Assembly: GCA_031284845.1 (NCBI GenBank)
Contig: JAITXH010000039.1
Span: 1-9,277 of the forward strand
Direction: 5' to 3'
DNA: 9,277 nt
Source of the DNA: Puniceicoccales bacterium
GTDB taxonomy: Bacteria > Verrucomicrobiota > Verrucomicrobiia > Opitutales > UBA953
Under the pieces are notes generated by a model. That model worked only from the letters and a program-made list of their open reading frames with translations, did not search any database and was not told the origin of the DNA. Position 1 is the first letter of the stretch. Each line of letters starts with the position of its first letter. The position numbers were made by a program, and so were the translations under genes. This document shows positions 1 through 5,895 of this stretch, piece after piece.

Positions 1-1152
1 AAAAAAACTATTGTCATCGTCGCGGGAACGCGCCCGGAGTGCATCAAAATGGCTCCGGTCTATTTTGCTTTGAAGGAGTCGGCGTCGCTTGAGCCGGTTT
101 TCCTGTCCACGGCGCAACATCGGCAAATGCTGGATCAGGCGCTGTCGGTTTTCGGTATTAAGCCGGAGCACGACTTGAACTTGATGCAGCCGGGGCAGAC
201 TTTGCCGGATTTGACAGCACGGGTGTTGACGGCTGTGGGTGGGTTTCTCGACAAGCACCTGCCGGCGGCGGTGCTCGTGCAGGGCGATACGACGACGGTT
301 TTGGCGTCGGCGCTGGCGGCGTTTTACGCGAAGGTGCCTATCGGCCATGTGGAGGCGGGGTTGCGCACTGGCGACATGCTGGCTCCGTTTCCCGAAGAGA
401 TGAACCGGAGGTTAACCAGTCCGTTGGCCCGTTGGCATTTTTGCCCGACTGCGCAAAGCCGTGATAATCTGCTGCGCGAGGGCATAGCTGACGCACAGTG
501 CTTCGTCACGGGCAATACGGTCATTGATTCGTTGCTGCGCGTGCGCGACCAGTTGGACGCCAAGGGTGTCGTCGCGCGGGATGTCGCTGTGCGCTGCCGT
601 ATCCCTGCGGACTTCGTGCGCGATTTTCTCGAGGTGAGCGGCAGGCGTTGGGTTTTGGTGACGGGGCACAGGCGGGAATCGTTTGGTGGTGGCTTTGAGG
701 CGATTTGCCAGGCGATTTTGCAACTGGTGTCGCGTTTTCCGGACCTCGGGATCTTATACCCCGTGCATCTCAACCCGCAAGTGCAGGAGCCGGTAAACCG
801 GATTCTCGGCGGGCATCCGCGAGTGGCTTTGATTCCTCCGGTGGATTACGAGGACTTCATCTGGTTGATGAACCGGAGCTATTTTGTGTTGAGCGATTCT
901 GGCGGGGTGCAGGAGGAGGCACCCAGCTTGGGCAAGCCTGTCCTCGTCATGCGCGAGACCACGGAACGCCCTGAGGGTGTTGCTGCCGGCACATGCCGTC
1001 TGGTGGGCACGGATACCGGAAAAATTTTGAGTGAATCTTCGGTATTGTTAACAGACGCCGCCGAATATGCTCGTCGCACCGCTTTGAAAAATCCTTACGG
1101 CAGCGGTATTGCCGCGCAGGAAATCAGACGAATTCTGGAGTCTGAATTTTGA
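1..1152 (+). CDS. wecB: UDP-N-acetylglucosamine 2-epimerase (non-hydrolysing), 5'-truncated
   Basis: This cytoplasmic enzyme interconverts UDP-GlcNAc and UDP-ManNAc, the first step towards UDP-ManNAcA for surface polysaccharides. The frame is open from base 1, and the conserved N-terminal GTRPE..KMAP element lies upstream of the first ATG (49). The real start is therefore just before the window, with only a few residues missing. About 383 codons are visible, and the family is usually 370-390. Expected active-site elements are present: GTRPE (from codon 9), QGDTTT with its Asp at codon 96, HVEAGLRTGD with its Glu at codon 118, PFPEEMNRR, TGHRRESFG, YPVHLNP, and the C-terminal SDSGGVQEEAP...RETTERPE nucleotide-binding segment. 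The gene ends in TGA 29 bases before the wecC ATG, so the two probably form an operon. Leucine is often TTG and G exceeds C on this strand, unlike dnaB and bamA downstream. Assignment to the family is firm; the polysaccharide served is unknown. Confidence 0.95.
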   Translation, partial: KKTIVIVAGTRPECIKMAPVYFALKESASLEPVFLSTAQHRQMLDQALSVFGIKPEHDLNLMQPGQTLPDLTARVLTAVGGFLDKHLPAAVLVQGDTTTVLASALAAFYAKVPIGHVEAGLRTGDMLAPFPEEMNRRLTSPLARWHFCPTAQSRDNLLREGIADAQCFVTGNTVIDSLLRVRDQLDAKGVVARDVAVRCRIPADFVRDFLEVSGRRWVLVTGHRRESFGGGFEAICQAILQLVSRFPDLGILYPVHLNPQVQEPVNRILGGHPRVALIPPVDYEDFIWLMNRSYFVLSDSGGVQEEAPSLGKPVLVMRETTERPEGVAAGTCRLVGTDTGKILSESSVLLTDAAEYARRTALKNPYGSGIAAQEIRRILESEF

Positions 1153-1159
1153 AGCTTAT

Positions 1160-1173
1160 CCCCCCTTTTTTTT
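1160..1173 (+). repeat. C6T8 homopolymer tract in the wecB-wecC gap
   Basis: Six C followed by eight T (1160-1173) lie 8 bases before the wecC ATG at 1182. The whole stretch 1157-1177 is almost pure pyrimidine. There is no purine-rich Shine-Dalgarno sequence between the wecB stop and the wecC ATG, so a pyrimidine-rich leader that binds ribosomal protein S1 is one possible role. Tracts like this can also slip during replication. No hairpin precedes the T run, so it does not look like a terminator. Confidence 0.6.
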
Positions 1174-1181
1174 CTTTAGCT

Positions 1182-2432
1182 ATGAAATACGATATTTGCG
1201 TTCTCGGTCTTGGCTACATCGGCCTGCCGACTTGTTCCGTCTTTGCCACCAAAGGGAAGCACGTCCTCGGAGTGGACGTCCAGCCTCGCGTGGTGGATAC
1301 TATCAACCAAGGGAAAATCCATATTGAGGAGCCTGAGCTTGACGTGCTCGTCAAAGCCGCCGTGCAAAGTGGTAATCTCCGTGCGGCCACCACGCCGCAA
1401 CCCGCCGACGCCTTCATCATCGCGGTGCCGACGCCTTTCAGTGTCGCAGCCGACAACAGCAAAAAACCCGACCTCTCCTATGTCGAGTCCGCGGCGCGCA
1501 GTCTGGCACCTGTGGTTGAGCCGGGGAATCTCGTCATCCTTGAGTCCACCAGCCCTGTGGGGACCACGGAGAGTATCAAGGGGTGGCTGTCCGACGCATT
1601 GCAAAAAACCGGGCGTGCGGTTTCCGCCGATACCCTTCTTTACGCCCACTGCCCGGAGCGCATTTTGCCGGGGCAGATGTTGAAGGAGCTCGTGAGCAAT
1701 GATCGCATTGCCGGCGGGCTTACTCCGGAAGCAGGGGCGCGTGCCAAGGCGCTTTACCAGACATTTTGCCCGGCGGAGATTTTCACCACGGACGCCCGGA
1801 CTGCCGAGATGGCCAAGCTCACTGAAAACGCTTTTCGCGATGTGAATATCGCCTTTGCGAACGAGCTTTCACTGATCTGCGAGCGCATCGGCGTGGATGT
1901 CTGGGAGCTTATCCGTCTGGCGAACCGCCACCCACGTGTGAAAATCCTGCAACCCGGCCCCGGCGTGGGTGGGCACTGCATCGCCGTTGACCCGTGGTTT
2001 ATCGTGGATGCAGCTCCTGCCGAGGCGCGTGTCATCCGCACGGCCCGCGAGGTGAACGATGCCAAGCCGCATCATATCGTCGCGAAAGTAAAAGCGGCGG
2101 CGCAGGCAATCGGCGGCGGCAAGCCTGTCACCGTCGCCTGCTTTGGCCTCGCATTCAAACCCGATGTGGATGATTTGCGTGAAAGCCCTTCCGTGGAGAT
2201 CACACACATCTTGGCCGGCGACTCCGCTTTGCGTGTGTTGGCGGTGGAACCGCATGTGACGGCGTTGCCCAAAAAACTCGCTGGCAGCGCGGTGACTTTG
2301 GCGACTCTGGACGAGGCACTCGCGCAGGCCGACATTCTGGTGCTGCTGGTTGACCACAAGGCATTCAAGGCCATCCCCGCCTCCCGTCTCGCCGGACGCC
2401 GCATCGTGGATACCCGGGGCATCTGGCGGTGA
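1182..2432 (+). CDS. wecC: UDP-N-acetyl-D-mannosamine dehydrogenase (UDP-glucose/GDP-mannose dehydrogenase family)
   Basis: The enzyme oxidises UDP-ManNAc to UDP-ManNAcA in two NAD+-dependent steps, using the product of wecB next door. The protein is 416 residues from ATG 1182, close to the roughly 420 of known WecC. The N-terminal Rossmann motif GLGYIGLPT is at residues 9-17. A PTPF loop follows, then the conserved K212 in AKLTENAFRDVNIAFANEL and the catalytic Cys266 in GPGVGGHCIAVDPWF. The C-terminal UDP-binding domain carries LAFKPDVDDLRESPS. A TTG at 1149 would add 11 residues and overlap the wecB stop. ATG 1182 is preferred because MKYDICVLGLGYIG matches the usual family N-terminus. No Shine-Dalgarno sequence is visible. 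The substrate is inferred mainly from the adjacent wecB. A UDP-GlcNAc or UDP-glucose 6-dehydrogenase of the same family cannot be excluded from sequence alone. Confidence 0.9.
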   Translation: MKYDICVLGLGYIGLPTCSVFATKGKHVLGVDVQPRVVDTINQGKIHIEEPELDVLVKAAVQSGNLRAATTPQPADAFIIAVPTPFSVAADNSKKPDLSYVESAARSLAPVVEPGNLVILESTSPVGTTESIKGWLSDALQKTGRAVSADTLLYAHCPERILPGQMLKELVSNDRIAGGLTPEAGARAKALYQTFCPAEIFTTDARTAEMAKLTENAFRDVNIAFANELSLICERIGVDVWELIRLANRHPRVKILQPGPGVGGHCIAVDPWFIVDAAPAEARVIRTAREVNDAKPHHIVAKVKAAAQAIGGGKPVTVACFGLAFKPDVDDLRESPSVEITHILAGDSALRVLAVEPHVTALPKKLAGSAVTLATLDEALAQADILVLLVDHKAFKAIPASRLAGRRIVDTRGIWR

Positions 2433-2525
2433 GAAAATAACCTGTAACCTTTTAGCTTCCTTTTCCGCAGCCTGCCTGCTTTCTTGGGTTGTGCGGTTCT
2501 TCCTCGCACGACATCCACGCAACTT
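2433..2525. other. Short gap between wecC and cysS
   Basis: This gap is 93 bases of non-coding sequence. It holds a small direct repeat (taacc twice near 2438-2450). It also has a weak possible hairpin with 5-bp arms CCGCA (2465-2469) and TGCGG (2492-2496) and a 22-base loop, followed by the pyrimidine-rich ttcttcctc. This could be a poor terminator for wecC, but the stem is too short to call. No recognisable promoter or ribosome binding site for cysS was found. Confidence 0.4.
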
Positions 2526-3986
2526 ATGGCCATACGCGTCCACGACACTCTCAGTCGCTCTATAAAGCCGCTCGTCCCGCGCGAGCCCGGTATTCCTTAT
2601 CGCATGTATTGCTGCGGGCCTACGGTATATGGCCCGGCCCATATTGGCAATTTCCGCACGTTTCTCATCCAGGACGTTCTCCGCCGCACTCTTCAAATGG
2701 ACGGGCTGGAAGTGCGTCATGTCCGCAACATCACTGATTTGGACGACAAGACCATCTACCGTTCGCAGGAGACCGGAGTGCCGTTGCACGAGTTCACGGA
2801 AAAATGGACACATAAATTTCATGACGACTGTGCTGCGCTGAACTTGTTGCCGCCCCATGTCGAGCCGTCCGCTGTCGAACACATCCCGCTCCAAATCGCG
2901 ATGGTTGAAAAACTCATCGCCAACGGGCACGCCTACAAGACCTCTGATGGTTCCGTCTATTTCAAAATCCACACCTGCCATGATTACGGGAAGCTCTCTC
3001 ATCTGAATCTTGATGCGTTGCGCACACAAGAGACCAACAGTGCCGGAGTTGCCAACGACGCCGATGAATACGAGCGGGAGAGTGTGTCGGACTTCGCGCT
3101 GTGGAAAGCCCGCAAGCCCTCGGATGGCCCGAATTTCTGGCCCAGCCCGTGGGGCGATGGCCGACCCGGCTGGCACATCGAATGCTCGGCCATGAGCACG
3201 CACTATCTCGGCGAGACCTTCGATTTGCACGGCGGGGGCATAGACTTGTGCTTCCCGCATCATGAAAACGAGATCGCACAGGCAGAGTGCGCCACGAAGG
3301 AAAAGGGGTTTGCCGCGCACTGGTTCCACACCATGCACCTCATGGTAGATGGCGCGAAGATGTCCAAGAGCCTGGGCAATCTTTACACACTTGACGATCT
3401 GCGCACACGCGGGGCCACGCCGATGGCCGTGCGCTATGCGCTCATTTCCGGGCATTACCGCAGCCAGCTCAATTTCACACTGAAAAGTCTGGCGGACGCT
3501 GGTGCCGCGCTGTCGAAAATCGAGCGTGCCGCAGAGCGTCTGTTAGCTAGATGCGGGCTGGAGCGTGCGGATTTTGCTCCGTTGAGTATCCCGGAGAAAA
3601 ACACCACCTGGGGCGAGTTTCAAGGCGCGTGGGATATGTTGCTAGACGACTTGAATGTGCCCGGTGCGTTGGGACGGCTTTTCAGCGCACTCACCAAGGT
3701 GAATTCCCCCGAGCGCACGCCAGCACAAGCACGGGCGGATTTGTCCGGGCTGGGCAACTTGCTTTATGCGCTTGGCCTCGTGCTCTTCACCGGAAATCCG
3801 GACGAAAACGCCGGAGCAGAGGCAGAAATCCCGGCAGAGGTCGCTGCGCTGGGCGAACGCCGCTGGGCGGCAAAGCAGGCGCGCGATTTTGCGACCGCCG
3901 ACACACTGCGCATCGAGTTGGGGAAGCTCGGCTGGAAATCTCTGGATCGCAAAGACGGCTACGTGTTGGAACGGCTTGAAGATTAA
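2526..3986 (+). CDS. cysS: Cysteinyl-tRNA synthetase (class I)
   Basis: This cytoplasmic enzyme charges tRNA-Cys with cysteine using ATP. From ATG 2526 it is 486 residues, slightly longer than the 461 of E. coli. The class I signatures are present: HIGN at residues 39-42, a variant of HIGH, and KMSKS at 278-282. The zinc site that selects cysteine is complete by position: Cys30 in YCCGPTVYG, Cys220 in GWHIECSAMS, His245 and Glu249 in FPHHENEIAQAEC. A helical anticodon-binding region follows, and the C-terminus has the typical RRWAAKQARDFATADTLR...LGW...DRKDGYVLER ending. A TTG at 2484 would add 14 residues that do not resemble the family, so ATG 2526, directly before AIRVHDTLSR, is preferred. 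It has no Shine-Dalgarno sequence. The gene is an isolated housekeeping unit, with 93 bases to wecC and 366 bases to dnaB. Confidence 0.97.
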   Translation: MAIRVHDTLSRSIKPLVPREPGIPYRMYCCGPTVYGPAHIGNFRTFLIQDVLRRTLQMDGLEVRHVRNITDLDDKTIYRSQETGVPLHEFTEKWTHKFHDDCAALNLLPPHVEPSAVEHIPLQIAMVEKLIANGHAYKTSDGSVYFKIHTCHDYGKLSHLNLDALRTQETNSAGVANDADEYERESVSDFALWKARKPSDGPNFWPSPWGDGRPGWHIECSAMSTHYLGETFDLHGGGIDLCFPHHENEIAQAECATKEKGFAAHWFHTMHLMVDGAKMSKSLGNLYTLDDLRTRGATPMAVRYALISGHYRSQLNFTLKSLADAGAALSKIERAAERLLARCGLERADFAPLSIPEKNTTWGEFQGAWDMLLDDLNVPGALGRLFSALTKVNSPERTPAQARADLSGLGNLLYALGLVLFTGNPDENAGAEAEIPAEVAALGERRWAAKQARDFATADTLRIELGKLGWKSLDRKDGYVLERLED

Positions 3987-4003
3987 CCCGCATATTTCGC
4001 GGG
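3987..4003 (+). other. Small hairpin directly after the cysS stop codon
   Basis: CCCGC (3987-3991) and GCGGG (3999-4003) form a perfect 5-bp GC-only stem with a 7-base loop starting at the first base after TAA. It is followed by AAAA rather than a T run, so it is not a classical terminator. It may protect the 3' end of the mRNA or be fortuitous. Confidence 0.3.
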
Positions 4004-4018
4004 AAAAGCCGCCTCAAA

Positions 4019-4039
4019 ACCGCCTCCTGCATCGGCGGT
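4019..4039. other. Inverted repeat ACCGCC/GGCGGT
   Basis: The arms ACCGCC (4019-4024) and GGCGGT (4034-4039) are separated by 9 bases. On the + strand no T run follows. On the - strand the stem is followed by TTT, but no gene on that strand is known to need termination here. A second GCCGCC at 4008-4013 could compete for the same right arm. This is a weak call. Confidence 0.25.
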
Positions 4040-4053
4040 GATAGAGAATATTC

Positions 4054-4098
4054 CAGCCCTGACTCCACTGCTCTTTTGCAGGATTAGAGGCAGGGCTG
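4054..4098 (+). terminator. Possible terminator after cysS: 8-bp stem with T-rich tail
   Basis: CAGCCCTG (4054-4061) pairs perfectly with CAGGGCTG (4091-4098). The 29-base interior can itself form a small hairpin, CTGC (4068-4071) with GCAG (4078-4081). The right arm is followed by TTGTTGTT (4099-4106). A strong stem plus a T-rich tail about 110 bases after the cysS stop fits an intrinsic terminator. The large interior and the G-interrupted tail lower confidence. It could instead be a structured leader for dnaB. Confidence 0.4.
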
Positions 4099-4124
4099 TT
4101 GTTGTTCGACCGGCTGAAATGCCC

Positions 4125-4184
4125 GCCGGCACGGCACAAGGCTGACCGAGTTATTGTCCTCCTCCCGCTGAGGTCAATGCCGGC
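4125..4184. other. Nested inverted repeats upstream of dnaB
   Basis: The outer arms are GCCGGCA (4125-4131) and TGCCGGC (4178-4184). Inside them TGACC (4143-4147) pairs with GGTCA (4172-4176), leaving only one unpaired base between the two stems on the right side. Together they could fold into one extended structure in RNA. GCCGGC is itself a palindrome, so a pair of protein-binding sites on DNA is an alternative. No known RNA family is recognised. Confidence 0.3.
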
Positions 4185-4352
4185 AGGCTACCCATTGCGC
4201 TAGGGCAGGGCAGAAGTAAGACGAATTGATACCCGCCCGCGCCTTTCCTCGAAGATGGCGGAAGCAGACTTCTTATATACCCGGAATGCGGACGCGGGAA
4301 ACTTCTTGGCGTGACAATTGCGTGCCGCCGCGCATGGTGTGCGCCCCTCCAA

Positions 4353-5837
4353 ATGGACAAGTTTTCCGAAAGACGCCAGACATCGCCCCGCCGCCAACGC
4401 GAGGCAGCCCCGGCATCGTCGCCCGCCGCGACAGACCGCGTCCCACCCCACAATCTCGACGCCGAGCAGGGCTTGCTTGCCAGTTGCATTATCGAAAGCG
4501 GCGGCGAAATACTCAACGAGTGCATCGCCCAAAAGATCAATCCCGACTACTTTTTCACCGTCCCCCACCAATTGATTTTCCGCGCCTTGATCGAGCTTCA
4601 GAGCGCGAGTATCCCCATTGACGAAATCTCGTTGTGCCATGCGCTTGAGACCGGCAACGCACTCGAAACCGCCGGCGGAGCTGCCTATGTTAACGCACTT
4701 ACCAACCGCATCGAAGTCACAGCGCATGCGCGCCATTGGCTTAAAATCGTCCGCGAAAAATATTTTTTGCGCAAACTCATCAGCACGGCGACGCGCACCG
4801 TAGAGTTGGCCTATCAGCCCGGCGACGATTTGGGCCATCTGCTCAACACCGTTGAACAGAGTTTTTTTGAAATCACCAACGACCGTATCGCCAGCGACAG
4901 CATCCAGCATGTGCGCACGCCGGTGAAGGAAGCGGAGGATTTGATCCGCCAACTTCAAGAAAGCCGCAACAGCATAACAGGCGTCCCCACCGGCTTTGAT
5001 GAGTTGAACAAGATGTGCTTCGGGTTCCACCCCGGCCAGATGATAGTCGTGGCAGCCCGGCCCGGCATGGGGAAAACCTCCATCGCCCTCAACTTTATTG
5101 AAGCTGCCCTGTTCAAAAACAGATCGGCGACAGGCGGCGCAGCCCCTCCCGTGCCCTCACTCATGTTCAGCCTTGAGATGCCCTCACGCGAACTGGCCAT
5201 GCGCCTGTTGTGCGCCCGGGCCAGCGCAGGGCTTGAGAAAATACGCGAAGGAACGCTCCCCAAAGCCAAGCTTGCCGACATCGTCAACGCAGGAGCGGAA
5301 TACAAAGACATGCCCTTCTATATAGACGACCAAGGCGGGCAGACCATTCTGGAAATCCGCGCCAAAGCCCGCCGCCTTGTCCAGCAACACAAAATCGGCA
5401 TCATCATAATAGACTACCTCCAGCTCATCAACGGCACCGACAACAGCCTCCCGCGAGAACAGCAAATCGCCGAGGCTTCGCGCAGTATCAAGGCCATGGC
5501 CAAAGAATTTAAATTGCCCATTATCGCACTCGCCCAGCTCAACCGTAAAAGCGAAGACGAAAACCGTGCCCCGCGTATGTCCGACCTGCGCGAGTCCGGT
5601 TCTATCGAGCAAGACGCCGACATGGTACTGCTCATAGACAAGAAACGCAAAGGGGGGAAACGCACTAAAAACAGCGAATCGGAAGACGATTCCGACGAAG
5701 AAAATGGAATAGATGTCGTTTCACGAGAACTAATCATTGCCAAACAGCGCAATGGGCCTACAGGTGAGGTTGAACTTTTATTCCGTAAAAGCCTAGCACG
5801 CTTCGAATCCGCGCACTCGCATGGCCACATTTCTTAA
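4353..5837 (+). CDS. dnaB: Replicative DNA helicase DnaB
   Basis: This is the hexameric ATP-driven 5'-3' helicase that unwinds DNA at the replication fork and recruits primase. The protein is 494 residues from ATG 4353, compared with 471 in E. coli. Residues 1-29 are a basic, Pro/Ala-rich lead-in. The N-terminal domain begins at RVPPHNLDAEQ (29-39). The RecA-like motor has Walker A ARPGMGKT with Lys241 and Thr242, catalytic Glu275 in FSLEMPSREL, Walker B IIIIDYLQL with Asp354, AQLNRKSE, SDLRESGSIEQDADMVLLID, and the arginine-finger motif AKQRNGPTG with Arg466. Two surface loops are longer than in E. coli: a Gly/Ala/Pro loop at about 256-268, and a Lys/Arg stretch followed by an acidic Ser/Glu/Asp stretch at about 430-451. 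GTG 4311 is an alternative start adding 14 unconserved residues. No Shine-Dalgarno sequence is visible at either. The 3' end overlaps the next gene by 17 bases. Confidence 0.97.
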   Translation: MDKFSERRQTSPRRQREAAPASSPAATDRVPPHNLDAEQGLLASCIIESGGEILNECIAQKINPDYFFTVPHQLIFRALIELQSASIPIDEISLCHALETGNALETAGGAAYVNALTNRIEVTAHARHWLKIVREKYFLRKLISTATRTVELAYQPGDDLGHLLNTVEQSFFEITNDRIASDSIQHVRTPVKEAEDLIRQLQESRNSITGVPTGFDELNKMCFGFHPGQMIVVAARPGMGKTSIALNFIEAALFKNRSATGGAAPPVPSLMFSLEMPSRELAMRLLCARASAGLEKIREGTLPKAKLADIVNAGAEYKDMPFYIDDQGGQTILEIRAKARRLVQQHKIGIIIIDYLQLINGTDNSLPREQQIAEASRSIKAMAKEFKLPIIALAQLNRKSEDENRAPRMSDLRESGSIEQDADMVLLIDKKRKGGKRTKNSESEDDSDEENGIDVVSRELIIAKQRNGPTGEVELLFRKSLARFESAHSHGHIS

Positions 5838-5895
5838 ACCTAGTCTCTTTGGACTGCTCGTCGCTTGCGCGTCTGGCATCCCCAGCGCTGCAGCC
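5821..5895 (+). other. Export signal of the BamA-like protein, ambiguous between signal peptidase I and II
   Basis: Residues 1-25 have a short start with one Lys (K6) and a hydrophobic core (7-15). Signal peptidase I could cut after AAA (23-25). An LVAC at 13-16 also fits a lipobox, which would make Cys16 the lipidated first residue. Cys16 is the only cysteine in the 1130-residue protein. Both readings send the protein across the inner membrane; the sequence alone does not decide. Confidence 0.6.

Larger units (their letters stand above)
3987..4352. other. Structured non-coding gap between cysS and dnaB
   Basis: This is the longest stretch without a gene (366 bases). I see no convincing ORF, tRNA or other RNA gene. 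Open frames that cross it are extensions of shadows of cysS or dnaB. It contains four inverted repeats, listed separately, at 3987-4003, 4019-4039, 4054-4098 and 4125-4184. The region must hold the dnaB-bamA promoter unless transcription reads through from cysS. A TTATATA at 4273-4279 could be a -10 element, but no good -35 sits at the right distance, so no promoter is called. In-frame GTG 4311 lies near the right end and could extend dnaB by 14 residues. Confidence 0.6.

Noticed and set aside
1869..3455. A 528-codon open frame on the - strand across wecC, the gap and cysS
   Set aside because: It runs antisense to two well-supported genes, has no recognisable motif, and is explained by the GC-rich codon structure of the + strand genes.
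4081..4140. tRNA-like TTCGA motif after cysS
   Set aside because: There is no acceptor stem, anticodon arm or T-stem pairing around it.
4224..4255. TTGATA 17 bases upstream of a possible -10 in the dnaB leader
   Set aside because: The hexamer at the right spacing (tcgaag) has no resemblance to a -10 element, so it is not called a promoter.
4200..5030. A 276-codon - strand frame covering the dnaB leader and N-terminal half
   Set aside because: It mirrors dnaB coding sequence and shows no family signature. It would also place a gene over the whole dnaB start.
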